A DNA stretch of 64,000 bases from Verrucomicrobium sp. (GTDB lineage: Bacteria; Verrucomicrobiota; Verrucomicrobiia; Methylacidiphilales; UBA1321): NCBI GenBank assembly GCA_017849585.1, contig JAFIGT010000008.1, positions 1-64,000 of the forward strand. The letters run 5' to 3'. The first letter of the stretch is position 1. Every line of letters starts with the position of its first letter. The notes beneath the pieces are model-generated. The model ran no database searches and was not told the DNA's origin. It was given only the letters and a program-made list of their open reading frames with translations. The translations under genes were made by a program, and so were the position numbers. Below are positions 55,652-64,000 of this stretch, in pieces.

Positions 55652-56728
55652 ATGTATAGTGAAAAATTTACAGAAACGATCCATGCCTGCCGGTTTTGCT
55701 TCATGTGCCGGCACCTGTCTCCGGTCGGTAATGTGACGTACCGCGAATCGGATACGCCGCGCGGCCGCGCGTTGATGCTCGACAAGGTCTTGCAGCAACC
55801 GCAACTGCTGGAGAACCCGGACTTTCAATCCACCATCTACGACGCGGAGTTAAGCGCGGCCTGTCGCACTCATTGCGTCAGTCATTTTGACGAGGCTGGC
55901 CTGTTACTGGCCGCCCGACGAGATATTGTCGAGAGTGAGAAAGTCCCCGCCTCTATCAGGCAGGTGGCCGATTCGATCAAGGCGCTGCCGCTCACCGTAA
56001 AGGGTGAAGCCAAGGCTGAGCTGATCTACTACGTGGACCGCTACACCGAGCGACACCAGCCGGAGATTGCGGTTGCAATGGAAAAAATCCTCAAGTCTGC
56101 TGGCATCCGCTTTCAAATGATTTCCGGTGCCGATACAGGCAAGGCGCTGTCCGTCCTCGGTTACTGGAATGACGCCAAGGAAGCGGCAACGAACTTTGCC
56201 AGAATGGCACGCTCTGGTGAGCAGAAGCTAGTGATCACCTCGTGCCCGGCTTCGTATGACTCACTGAAGAATGATTTCCCCAAGTACGGCATTGATTTGG
56301 GTAAGGAGCTGGAGGTACTCCACACTTCGGAATTCCTGCAGCGTCTCGTGAGAACAAGCCAGCTACCGCTGGGTCCGTTAGCGATTCAATCGGTCTTTCC
56401 GCTGGCAAGCGATTTCCTCAAGAACTACAACGCGGGATTCAAGGCCCACGAGGAGTTGGCGACGTTGGCGGGAGTCACCCTGTTGCCGTTTGGATTCAAT
56501 CGTGAGGAGTCGTATACGGCGGGCGAAGGCGGTGTGGTGATGGACGAACTCAATCCACGGCTGGTCTCGAAACTGGTCCAACATGTTTTCGAACAGATCG
56601 ACAATCCCGAACAGGACACACTTCTGGTTCTGTCTCCCTACACGAAATATGTCCTCACCAAATTCGCGCCGAAAAAAATTCAGCTCACGACCGTTGAAGA
56701 ACTGATCGCCGCCCGCATCAAGGAATAA
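55652..56728 (+). CDS. Fe-S oxidoreductase subunit (GlcF/CCG-like)
   Basis: The 358-residue protein has C13-x2-C16-x2-C19 (HACRFCFMCRHLSPVG) and C71-x3-C75 (AACRTHCVSHFDEAGLL), enough for one 4Fe-4S cluster; the second CP-type motif of full GlcF is missing. A later C198 in VITSCPASYDSLKNDFPKYG fits one CCG-domain cysteine. It follows the FAD oxidase by 2 bp, so it is very probably the electron-transfer partner. The reduced cysteine count compared with GlcF suggests a divergent branch. No transmembrane helix is seen. Confidence 0.82.
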   Translation: MYSEKFTETIHACRFCFMCRHLSPVGNVTYRESDTPRGRALMLDKVLQQPQLLENPDFQSTIYDAELSAACRTHCVSHFDEAGLLLAARRDIVESEKVPASIRQVADSIKALPLTVKGEAKAELIYYVDRYTERHQPEIAVAMEKILKSAGIRFQMISGADTGKALSVLGYWNDAKEAATNFARMARSGEQKLVITSCPASYDSLKNDFPKYGIDLGKELEVLHTSEFLQRLVRTSQLPLGPLAIQSVFPLASDFLKNYNAGFKAHEELATLAGVTLLPFGFNREESYTAGEGGVVMDELNPRLVSKLVQHVFEQIDNPEQDTLLVLSPYTKYVLTKFAPKKIQLTTVEELIAARIKE

Positions 56729-56730
56729 AA

Positions 56731-57558
56731 ATGTCACTCGTTACACTCAGGGAAATTTTGCCCGCCGCTCGCACCGAGGGGAAAGCCGTCTGCGCCTTTA
56801 ACTTTGCCGACTCCGGAACAGCAGAAGCGGTGATCGATGCCGCAGTCGCGGAGAATCGCCCCCTCATTCTTCAGGTCTACCAGCGCCTGATTGGCTATCC
56901 CCACATTGACGCGCTCATCGCAATGGCGCGAAAACTTGGAGAGAGCAGTCCCATTCCCGTCGCGATTCATCTCGATCATGGCGCTTCGCTGGATCAGATC
57001 AGGAAGGCAATCGATCTCGGATTTACATCCGTGATGCTTGATGGATCAACGCTGTCGCTCAAAGAGAATATCGAGATCACTCGCCAAGGCGTGGAGATCG
57101 CGCACCGCGCGGGTCTTTCCATCGAAGGCGAAATCGGTCATGTGCCAGCCAATGACCGTCAGCCTACTCCCTACTCTGACCCTGCGGAGGCAGAATTGTT
57201 CGCTCGCGAGACCGGCGTTGATGCTCTCGCTGTTGCCGTGGGTACGGCGCACGGTTTCTACACGGAAACACCGAAGGTCAGTGTGGAGATCGCCGAGGCT
57301 GTCAGCCAACGCGTGAAAATCCCCATGGTCTTGCACGGTGGCTCCGATACGCCTCGCGACAAAGTGCGTGCGATTGTCCGCTGCGGCTTTGCCAAGGTAA
57401 ACATCGCGACCGAATTCCAGTACGCCTACCAGCAGGAAATCAAGCGCACCCTCAACGAGATGGATGCCAAATTCAAGCCAGTGGACCTGATTCTTAAGCC
57501 AGCCATCGCCAAGGCATCGGCACACGCGGCTGAAATCATTCGCTTCCTCGGAGAATAA
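56731..57558 (+). CDS. Class II fructose-bisphosphate aldolase family protein
   Basis: The 275-residue zinc aldolase has AIHLDHGASLDQIRKAIDLG (D82 and metal ligand H83), SIEGEIGHVPANDRQ (E-type metal region), AVAVGTAHGFYTETPKVSVE (H174) and PMVLHGGSDTPRD (H202), the ligands and base of class II aldolases. This branch is shared by GatY, KbaY, FbaA and IolJ, so the substrate is open. Next to IolB and a PfkB kinase it may act as the IolJ step (DKGP to malonate semialdehyde and DHAP) or cleave a ketohexose/ketopentose phosphate. It lies 2 bp after the Fe-S gene. Confidence 0.88.
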   Translation: MSLVTLREILPAARTEGKAVCAFNFADSGTAEAVIDAAVAENRPLILQVYQRLIGYPHIDALIAMARKLGESSPIPVAIHLDHGASLDQIRKAIDLGFTSVMLDGSTLSLKENIEITRQGVEIAHRAGLSIEGEIGHVPANDRQPTPYSDPAEAELFARETGVDALAVAVGTAHGFYTETPKVSVEIAEAVSQRVKIPMVLHGGSDTPRDKVRAIVRCGFAKVNIATEFQYAYQQEIKRTLNEMDAKFKPVDLILKPAIAKASAHAAEIIRFLGE

Positions 57559-57584
57559 CCGCTTTCTCGAGAAGCGGAAAATCG

Positions 57585-58799
57585 ATGAACTTCACCAAAA
57601 ACTACGACGTCATCGTAGCTGGCGCAGGTATGGCCGGCATTGCGGCCGCATTGGAAGCAGCGCGTTCGGGGCTGCGTACCGCTTTGGTGGAAAAAACGGT
57701 CTTTCCGGGCGGCCTCGCCACCTCGGGTCTGGTCTATTTCTACCTGCCGATTTGTGACGGCTATGGAAGACAGGTGAATTTTGGCATCGCCGAGGAGTTG
57801 TTGCACTTATCGTATCAATGCGGTCCGGGCGAGGTTCCGGCGAACTGGCGGCAATCGACCCGGGAAAAGCCACTGGGCCGCTATCGGGTCGATTTTTCCC
57901 CAGCAGCGTTCATTCTCGCGCTGGATCAATTACTCACTGAGGCAAATGTCGACATCTGGTACGACACATTGATTTGCCAGACGATCGTCGAAACCGGATG
58001 TGCCGCCGGAATCGAGGTAGAGAACAAGAGCGGACGCGGAAGCTTGCGAGCGTCGGTCCTCATTGACGCCACCGGCGATGGAGATGTGGCTTTTCGCGCT
58101 GGCTGTTCCTTCGACGAGGAAACAAACAAGACAACCCTCTGGGCCATGCAAGCCTCACTGGAGCGCGCCCGCGAAGCGGTGGAAAGAAGTGAGGGAACGC
58201 GACTGATGTCCTTCCACCAAATCGGTAGCGAAGGCGAAGAGATTCGGAGCGACATCAAAGCCAAAACTTATCCCTGGAAAGGAACGGATGGCCGTTCGGT
58301 CTCTCATTTTCTTCTCAAGGGTCGGAGTGTCCTGCGCGAACACTACGAAAAAATGCGCGCCAAAGGCTATCGCCGTCAGGATTTATTTCCCGTAACGTTA
58401 CCCGCCATGGCGCAATTCCGCACAACACGCGCAATTCGCGGCCGATTCACTCTCCAGGCTGGCATGGCAGGGCAACGATTCGAGGACAGTATCGCCCTCG
58501 CCGCCGATTGGCGCAAACGCGGTTCGGTGTGGGAGATTCCCTATGGATGCCTGATTCCTTCCGTGCCGGGATTGGTAACAGCAGGCCGGTGCCTTTCTTC
58601 GGTCGGCGATGCGTGGGAAGTGACCCGATCCATCCCGATCGCCGCGCACACGGGACAGGTAGCCGGTATCGCCGCACGATTGGCGATTGCGCGGAAAACG
58701 ACACCGGATATGCTTCCCGTTGCGGATGTGCAGGCCGAGTTACGTCGCAAGCAAATGCCCTATCACCTGGCCGATCTGACCCAAGAGGATGTCAAATGA
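57585..58799 (+). CDS. FAD-dependent oxidoreductase (PF12831-like)
   Basis: The 404-residue protein has the FAD Rossmann motif YDVIVAGAGMAGIAAALEAA, PGGLATSGLVYFYLPICDGY, the second FAD strand LIDATGDGDVAFRAGC and the C-terminal VTAGRCLSSVGDAWEVTRSI and PIAAHTGQVAGIAARLA. It matches flavoproteins often encoded in PVC sugar clusters with no known substrate. A GxGxxG-type loop binds FAD; no Fe-S motif. It follows the aldolase after 26 bp and overlaps the cupin gene as ATGA, so it is co-translated. Confidence 0.82.
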   Translation: MNFTKNYDVIVAGAGMAGIAAALEAARSGLRTALVEKTVFPGGLATSGLVYFYLPICDGYGRQVNFGIAEELLHLSYQCGPGEVPANWRQSTREKPLGRYRVDFSPAAFILALDQLLTEANVDIWYDTLICQTIVETGCAAGIEVENKSGRGSLRASVLIDATGDGDVAFRAGCSFDEETNKTTLWAMQASLERAREAVERSEGTRLMSFHQIGSEGEEIRSDIKAKTYPWKGTDGRSVSHFLLKGRSVLREHYEKMRAKGYRRQDLFPVTLPAMAQFRTTRAIRGRFTLQAGMAGQRFEDSIALAADWRKRGSVWEIPYGCLIPSVPGLVTAGRCLSSVGDAWEVTRSIPIAAHTGQVAGIAARLAIARKTTPDMLPVADVQAELRRKQMPYHLADLTQEDVK

Positions 58800-60043
58800 G
58801 CCCCGAATCCATCGCCTCACGCGCACTTGACCAGGGGGGCGGCATTGTTCATTTCGCGCCAAATTGGGTTCCGCGCTTTTTATCCGTGCCCGGAAAGCGA
58901 CTCCGCCTGCATCCAGATGATTACTATGCACTGGGAGCCCAACGAGGCGGCATCAGCGAACGCTGGCTTGCTTCAACGGTGAAGGCTGACAACGGCCCCT
59001 TGACCTCTCCCAATGAGGGCTTGAGTGAAATCGTGATGAGGGACGGCCGCGTGGAAAATCGGGTGCTCTTTCGCGATGCGGTGTCCACATTGAAGCAGGA
59101 ATTGATTGGAGAGACTCTCTGGCAGGACTACGGCGGCTGGCCGATGTACGCCAAGTTTTTTGACACACGTGGCGCGATTCCTTTTCACATTCATCCTCGG
59201 GATTGTCACGCCAAGCTCGTCGGCCAATCCGGCAAACACGAGTCTTACTATTATCCCCCGCAGCTTAACAATCATGGGGGCGATTTTCCCTATACCTTCT
59301 TTGGATTCGATCCGGGCACCACGAAGGCGCAGGTGCGCGAAGCCTTGATCGGTTTCGCGAAAGGTGACAACAGAATCCTGAGCTTATCGCGCGCCTACAA
59401 ACTGGAGCCGGGCACAGGATGGGATGTTCCGCCAGGAATTTTACATGCTCCGGGGAGCCTCTGCACGTACGAGCCCCAAAGTAATTCGGATGCCCGAGCG
59501 GTTTATCAATCCCTGGCCGGAACGCGACTCATTCCGGAGGAGATGCTCTGGAGGGATTCACCACCGGAGAAGCGCGGCGATTATGATTACCTCCTCGAGG
59601 TGATCGATTGGGAAGCCAATGTCGATTCACAATTCATGGCGCATCATTTCATGCCGCCGCTTCTCATCCGTCCTGCGGATGAGATGCCCGGATACAGCGA
59701 GCGATGGATTTGCTACCGCTCCCCCTTCTATAGCGCCAAGGAACTCACGGTGAATCCCGGAGAGATTGTAACGCTATCCGATACTGGAGCCTTTGGATTA
59801 GTTCTGGTGCAAGGACACGGCAAAATCGGAGAATGGAAAGCGGAATCACCGGGAATGATTCGCTATGGACAATTGACCTGCGACGAATTCTTTGTGAGCG
59901 CCAAAGCCGCGCGCGATGGAGTGGTTTTTGTGAATGAATCCTCCTGCGAGCCGATGGTACTCCTCAAACATTTCGGGACGGCGCACCCGGAGCTGGCAAC
60001 ATTTCGCAGTCCAATCGAAAAACAAGCGGTCACCCGAGACTAG
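58796..60043 (+). CDS. Cupin protein, mannose-6-phosphate-isomerase-like
   Basis: The 415-residue protein has a cupin with PFHIHPRDCHAKLVGQSG (metal-type histidines) and WDVPPGILHAPGSLCTYEPQ (second motif), plus a C-terminal second cupin-like region (ELTVNPGEIVTLSDTGAFGL). The layout is that of type I mannose-6-phosphate isomerases, but ManA-specific catalytic residues cannot be confirmed by eye. The start at 58796 gives the ATGA overlap with the FAD gene; an upstream in-frame reading enters that gene and was rejected. It may isomerise a phosphorylated sugar made by the two kinases. Confidence 0.78.
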   Translation: MSPESIASRALDQGGGIVHFAPNWVPRFLSVPGKRLRLHPDDYYALGAQRGGISERWLASTVKADNGPLTSPNEGLSEIVMRDGRVENRVLFRDAVSTLKQELIGETLWQDYGGWPMYAKFFDTRGAIPFHIHPRDCHAKLVGQSGKHESYYYPPQLNNHGGDFPYTFFGFDPGTTKAQVREALIGFAKGDNRILSLSRAYKLEPGTGWDVPPGILHAPGSLCTYEPQSNSDARAVYQSLAGTRLIPEEMLWRDSPPEKRGDYDYLLEVIDWEANVDSQFMAHHFMPPLLIRPADEMPGYSERWICYRSPFYSAKELTVNPGEIVTLSDTGAFGLVLVQGHGKIGEWKAESPGMIRYGQLTCDEFFVSAKAARDGVVFVNESSCEPMVLLKHFGTAHPELATFRSPIEKQAVTRD

Positions 60044-60059
60044 TCGGGGAGAATTTTTT

Positions 60060-62039
60060 ATGAGCCAAAAGAAAATTTCGTCTTCTGAATCTTTTCTATC
60101 AAACGGGAAATTCATCACTGGCGTCAACTACTGGCAATCTCAGACGGCAACTGAAATGTGGTCGAAATGGGACGAAAGGGAAGTTGATAAGGACTTTAAG
60201 GCCCTAGCCGCCCAAGGGGCACGAGCCCTGCGAGTGTTCCCGCTCTGGCCCGATTTTCAACCTATCACGCGAATGTACCTCGGCGATGGCACCCCCACGA
60301 GTGAATTTCGTTTTGGCGAGGAACCTCTTCCCAAGACCGAGGCGGGTCGTGCGGGAGTAAGCGAAGTGATGATGCAGCGCTTCGAGCGGCTTGCAGACCT
60401 TGCCTCGAAGCACAAGCTTTCCTTAATCGTGGCGCTCTTGACGGGGCAAATGACTTACCGACTCTACATGCCGCCAGGACTGGCGGGCTTGAGCCCGTTG
60501 AATCATCCCGTGGCACTGACATGGGAGAGACGTTTTGTTCAGTATTTCGTCAGCAGAATGAAGGGGCATCGCTCCATCGTGGCGTGGGATTTTGGCAATG
60601 AATGCGATATGTGGAAAACCGCCAGCCGGGAAGAAGCCTGGTCCTGGATGGCGTACATCTCCGACGCCATCCGGATCTGCGATCCGAAGCGGCCCATCGC
60701 CTCGGGGATGTCGGCCCGACATGTGGATGACTCCGTCTTTTCCAAGGAAAACTGGCCAGTTCAATCGCAAGCCGAACATTGCGACATCCTGACCTCCCAT
60801 TCCTATACTCAATGGGGATTTGGCGGCAGCGACCCCTGCGACACGATCAAGCAAACGACCGCGCCCACGGTGGAAGTGCGGCTGGCAACCGACATCAGCG
60901 GCAAACCGGCGTTCATGGAGGAAATCGGATTGGCCTGGCGTCCCATGCTCGCCAGCTATGATCGGCTCGGCGCCTACATTCGCAATAATCTCTGGAACCT
61001 TTGGGCTGACGATTGCCGTGGACTTCTGTGGTGGTGCGGATTTGATCAATCACACCTTGGGATCGCGCCGTACAACTGGGAAGTACCCGGACCGGAACAT
61101 GGGATCATGGATCGAAACCGGAAGCCATGGAGTAGCGGCTTGGAGCTGAAAACGTTCAGAAGTTTTCTCGATGAATTGCCTTTTGACACACTCCCGGCCG
61201 CAGAAAAAAGAGCCGTCTGCCTGATCGGGGATCATCGACAGAAACAAACTGCCGCAGCCACCGGAGCTTACATCCTGGCCAAACAGGCTGGCTTTAATTT
61301 GGAATTTCAGCACGCCAATCAACCTCTGAAGCCGGCATCGCTTTACCTCCTCCCCTCGGCCAAAGGAAAATGCGGATTATCGATCGAGGGATTGGAGAAT
61401 TTGAAGCAAGCGGTACGCCGGGGTGCCTCTCTTTACCTATCGACGGATGACGTTTACATGCCCGACATCGCCAAGTTGTTTTCTGCGGAGGTGGAAAACC
61501 GTTTTGGAAAGGAGGACCGTTTCACCTTCGATTTCCAACTGAATACGGGTCCCCTCAACCTGACACTCCCCCTCAAGACCACTTACCAGATGAAGCCCCT
61601 CGGCGCTCGCGTACTGGGGCGATCATCAGAAGGATCACCAATCTTTTTTGAAGCGAAGCATGGCAAGGGAACCGTTTTCCTCCTCAGTTTTCCGCTGGAG
61701 ACCACCATGGCCGAAACCCCACTCGCCTTTCTCGACAAAGATTCGGCCGAGGCGTGGAAAATCTATGGCCATATCGCCAAGGATATCCTCGCGATGCGCG
61801 CTATCGTCAAAGAGAATCCCCAGCTATTCGTAACGGAGCATCGCCTTTCTTCTACAGAGATGGCCTGCCTGGCGATCAACAATGGGCCGCAACGAATCAT
61901 CTCCACCCTGTCTCTTAGAAAAGGTTGGCGATTCAAGACATGTTATTCCGAAAATGGATCCGCCAAATCAGGCGTAAAGGGAGTGAATTTAAGCCTCGCT
62001 GGAAATTCGGGGGCGGTACTGCTGTTGACCAGAAAGTAG
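60060..62039 (+). CDS. GH5-like glycoside hydrolase, cytoplasmic
   Basis: The 659-residue protein opens with FITGVNYWQSQTATEMWSKW and AAQGARALRVFPLWPDFQPI, then WDFGNECDMW, with the acid/base in NE (N180, E181), and PAFMEEIGLAW (nucleophile-type E288). This is the GH5 clan-A pattern of cellulases and mannosidases. About 200 C-terminal residues form a GATase-like and beta-rich part (SLYLSTDDVYMPDIAKLFSA, TVFLLSFPLETTMAETPLAF). No signal peptide, so it acts on imported oligosaccharides. GGGGAGA lies just upstream. It closes the run, 16 bp after the cupin gene. Confidence 0.82.
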   Translation: MSQKKISSSESFLSNGKFITGVNYWQSQTATEMWSKWDEREVDKDFKALAAQGARALRVFPLWPDFQPITRMYLGDGTPTSEFRFGEEPLPKTEAGRAGVSEVMMQRFERLADLASKHKLSLIVALLTGQMTYRLYMPPGLAGLSPLNHPVALTWERRFVQYFVSRMKGHRSIVAWDFGNECDMWKTASREEAWSWMAYISDAIRICDPKRPIASGMSARHVDDSVFSKENWPVQSQAEHCDILTSHSYTQWGFGGSDPCDTIKQTTAPTVEVRLATDISGKPAFMEEIGLAWRPMLASYDRLGAYIRNNLWNLWADDCRGLLWWCGFDQSHLGIAPYNWEVPGPEHGIMDRNRKPWSSGLELKTFRSFLDELPFDTLPAAEKRAVCLIGDHRQKQTAAATGAYILAKQAGFNLEFQHANQPLKPASLYLLPSAKGKCGLSIEGLENLKQAVRRGASLYLSTDDVYMPDIAKLFSAEVENRFGKEDRFTFDFQLNTGPLNLTLPLKTTYQMKPLGARVLGRSSEGSPIFFEAKHGKGTVFLLSFPLETTMAETPLAFLDKDSAEAWKIYGHIAKDILAMRAIVKENPQLFVTEHRLSSTEMACLAINNGPQRIISTLSLRKGWRFKTCYSENGSAKSGVKGVNLSLAGNSGAVLLLTRK

Positions 62040-62127
62040 ACGACCTCTCGAAACATCAAAACGCCCGGCACGAACGTTGTACTTTCGTATAAGCTGCTAT
62101 TGCCTGCAGCGAGACAGGAGCTAGACT

Positions 62128-63360
62128 ATGGCTCGAAGAATGAATGACACGCAGAGCATCATTGTGCAATTATTGCGCAAGCATGGCAGCTTGACCCGCG
62201 ACCAAATCGGCCAAAAATTGGGCCTCTCCGCCATGGGAACTTCCAAACCCCTTTTGGCACTCAGCCGCAGTGGATTGGTCACCTTGGGGCACAAAGCCCA
62301 GCCCGGCCCCGGCCGTCCCTTTCAGCTGGTCCAACTCACGGAAGATGGCGGTTATTCCCTGGGCTTGGTCGTGCGTCCTCATGACGTCCAATTCGCCTTG
62401 GTCAATTTTCAAAACAAGGTGATTCGTTTCGAATGTGTTTCGTTTTGCTTTCGTACCGAACAAACCGATTTTTCACGACTGCTGCAAGTGGCACGCAAGA
62501 TGATCAAGGGACTTCCGCGCAAGGCCTTATTCACCGCGGGTCTGAGTTTTAGCGGACAGTTTGAAGACGAGACGGAGCACATTTTGGCCGTGAATGACTT
62601 TGCCTCACCAGGTCAGGCAGAGCTCTTTCGTCGCCAGCTTTCGGAAACCGTTGGAGTTCCCGTCCCCATTCTTCATGACATTGACGCCATCCTGATTGCC
62701 GAACGCTGGTGCAATCCCGATCTCCCTCCCAACCCAACCGTGCTGATGGTCGGGGAACGCCTTGGCGTCAGCCTGATGATGAACGGACGTCTTTTCACCG
62801 ACAAGGTGCCTTGGCCTCGCTGGCTCGGCCGCGTCCAGGTTCCCTATTCCACGGCCCAATCTCCCGGGTTCCTTCCCGGTGCCTTGGTGAATACGGCCAG
62901 CTTTGATTCGTGGGTTAATGATTGGCTCAATATCTCTCCCGAGGCGCGACCATCCACACCTCGAGAACCCGTGGATGTCGCGAAGCTGTACCAACTTTGG
63001 GAACAGAAGGACCCGCGAGTTCAGCAACTCGTGAAGCGCGGTGCGCGCGATCTGGCTGCTGTGATCCGTAATCTTTGTCTGGTCTTCCCCTTTGAACGCG
63101 TCGTGTGCCATGGGTGGGTACCCAGCGTTCTGGAATTTATTTTAAAAGAAATCCGCGATGCCTTTGATGAAGCAGAAAAAACCCACATTCATCAGGATAC
63201 AAGTCCCAGCCCGATCGTGAGCGCTTCCATTCTCGGCTCTCAAGGTTACGCCACCGGCACCGCACTGGGAGCCATCGACCGGGCCCTGGAATTCAAAATG
63301 GCCCAACGCGGCCGCAAGTATGCGGATCTGCTCCTCAAAAAAGACGAGCTCGAGGTTTGA
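62128..63360 (+). CDS. ROK-family transcriptional regulator
   Basis: The 410-residue protein has a winged helix (MNDTQSIIVQLLRKHGSLTR, DQIGQKLGLSAMGTSKPLLA, LSRSGLVTLGHKAQPGPGRP) and a ROK kinase-like domain (LFTAGLSFSGQFEDETEHIL, ILHDIDAILIAERWCNPDLP, LMVGERLGVSLMMNGRLF). The usual CxCGxxGC zinc motif of sugar-sensing ROK proteins is not visible, as in some repressors. It follows the hydrolase after 88 bp on the same strand and may belong to the same transcript, giving the run a second sugar-responsive control besides the DeoR protein. Confidence 0.88.
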   Translation: MARRMNDTQSIIVQLLRKHGSLTRDQIGQKLGLSAMGTSKPLLALSRSGLVTLGHKAQPGPGRPFQLVQLTEDGGYSLGLVVRPHDVQFALVNFQNKVIRFECVSFCFRTEQTDFSRLLQVARKMIKGLPRKALFTAGLSFSGQFEDETEHILAVNDFASPGQAELFRRQLSETVGVPVPILHDIDAILIAERWCNPDLPPNPTVLMVGERLGVSLMMNGRLFTDKVPWPRWLGRVQVPYSTAQSPGFLPGALVNTASFDSWVNDWLNISPEARPSTPREPVDVAKLYQLWEQKDPRVQQLVKRGARDLAAVIRNLCLVFPFERVVCHGWVPSVLEFILKEIRDAFDEAEKTHIHQDTSPSPIVSASILGSQGYATGTALGAIDRALEFKMAQRGRKYADLLLKKDELEV

Positions 63361-63395
63361 GTCTCTAGGGCGTATTAACAGACCTCATCGAGCGA

Positions 63396-64000
63396 TCACT
63401 TCACTATAACTGGTTCGATGTCGAGGAGTCTGCAGATATTGTGCAATTCTTCGACGATTTCACCGTGTATCACGGCGAAGTGGTGCTCAAACCCTTCATA
63501 AATCAAAGTCCTCGCCAACTCAGGCAATGGGGCATCGAACTGAACACGCAAGGGATTGCCACGCAAGAGCTGCTCAGTCTCAACCGCCGCCCCCGTCGTA
63601 ATGAGCATGCGATAGCCATCGTTATCGCGCGTTTCGCTGACCCGTGCAAGGGTAACGCGGCCTGGCTTCAGCGGAAATTCGTTGGTTAATCCTTTTTTGT
63701 CACCGCCATCGATAATCGAATGCTGGCGCAATTTCGCGTCAGCTCCGGGACGGCGCAGTCCTTTCGGCGCAGCGCCACAATGCCAGGTGATGCCCGTATT
63801 CTGCGCTCCATCAATGGAAATCAGATCGCAGAAAAACGGCAAACCACCCGTAAGCTCATTTTCCATAATCATCGTCACCGTTCCGTAGACATCTCCTTCA
63901 CAGCCGCTGAGGATGGAGCGGTCATTGAGCATGCCAAGAATGGCGCAGACACCGATGCCGTAATATTGAGCGAACTCGGGCCAGCATTTGACGCTGAAGA
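63396..64000 (-). CDS. Sugar isomerase (L-fucose/L-arabinose-isomerase-like), C-terminal part cut by window end
   Basis: The reading frame is open to the right edge and ends at TGA (63396); about 200 residues are visible. Frame before the first ATG continues with SVKCWPEFAQYYGIGVCAIL, then LNDRSILSGCEGDVYGTVTM, SIDGAQNTGITWHCGAAPKG and ATGAAVETEQ-like VLITTGAAVETEQLLRGNPL, typical of the C-terminal domain of fucose/arabinose isomerase-like proteins. The N-terminal half is missing. It converges with the ROK gene (35 bp). It differs from the isomerase at 44445-46022, so two distinct isomerases flank this accessory region. Confidence 0.8.
   Translation of the reverse strand, partial: FSVKCWPEFAQYYGIGVCAILGMLNDRSILSGCEGDVYGTVTMIMENELTGGLPFFCDLISIDGAQNTGITWHCGAAPKGLRRPGADAKLRQHSIIDGGDKKGLTNEFPLKPGRVTLARVSETRDNDGYRMLITTGAAVETEQLLRGNPLRVQFDAPLPELARTLIYEGFEHHFAVIHGEIVEELHNICRLLDIEPVIVK

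Overview
The window looks like a chromosomal stretch of a free-living, Gram-negative, sugar-degrading bacterium, most likely from the Verrucomicrobiota (PVC group). This is an inference. It rests on moderately high GC with high-GC codon use, a complete outer-membrane assembly set (BamA, Skp/OmpH, LpxD), a lysine/alanine-rich N-terminal extension on RpoD, many GTG/TTG starts, sugar isomerases and hydrolases of unassigned subfamily, and intergenic DNA full of short palindromes and degenerate oligonucleotide repeats. No plasmid, phage, insertion sequence or CRISPR signature was seen.

Layout. 0-2.4 kb: a UbiD-type decarboxylase cut by the left edge, then a beta-CASP ribonuclease-like protein. 2.4-8.3 kb (minus strand): a glycine cleavage operon gcvT-gcvH-gcvP followed by a degenerate metallo-beta-lactamase-fold protein and an exported protein. 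8.5-11.8 kb: DctA-type symporter, a DUF2164 protein and a ClC chloride transporter with CBS domains. 12.3-17.4 kb: rplI, then bamA-skp-lpxD. 17.5-19.7 kb: an Old Yellow Enzyme reductase divergent from an ArsR-type regulator with two matching operator palindromes between them, then an AT-rich DMP19-like gene. 19.8-21.9 kb: agmatine to putrescine genes (aguB, aguA). 22.0-25.3 kb: acetyl-xylan-esterase-like protein, glycosyltransferase and a small exported protein. 25.4-31.5 kb: rplU-rpmA, a DUF362 protein (minus), dnaG and rpoD. 31.9-34.9 kb: an orphan protein, purC and an NCS2-like permease. 35-38.7 kb: two sugar-nucleotide epimerases and a methyltransferase (minus), divergent from a family 2 glycosyltransferase. 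38.7-40.6 kb: LemA and two TPM-domain proteins.

From 40.7 kb to the right edge the content is accessory carbohydrate metabolism. An IclR regulator precedes a two-gene unit (an 822-residue protein of unknown function and a fucose/arabinose-isomerase-like enzyme). The two promoter regions share a 21-bp near-palindrome and a promoter core, so the regulator probably controls both. Next, on the minus strand, are a LacI regulator and a cytoplasmic GH38 alpha-mannosidase with a LacI-type operator between them. After a CAU-anticodon tRNA, a DeoR/GlpR regulator is divergent from a tightly packed gene run (50.87-62.04 kb) encoding a PfkB kinase, IolB-like isomerase, FGGY kinase, FAD-linked oxidase, Fe-S partner, class II aldolase, FAD oxidoreductase, cupin isomerase-like protein and a cytoplasmic GH5-like hydrolase. 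A ROK regulator follows, then a convergent, right-truncated sugar isomerase. The run has kinases, an isomerase, an aldolase and a flavin/Fe-S dehydrogenase but no transporter and no recognised full pathway. It is the best candidate here for an undescribed catabolic route, together with the IclR-linked two-gene unit.

All calls come from reading translations and motifs by eye; no database search was run.
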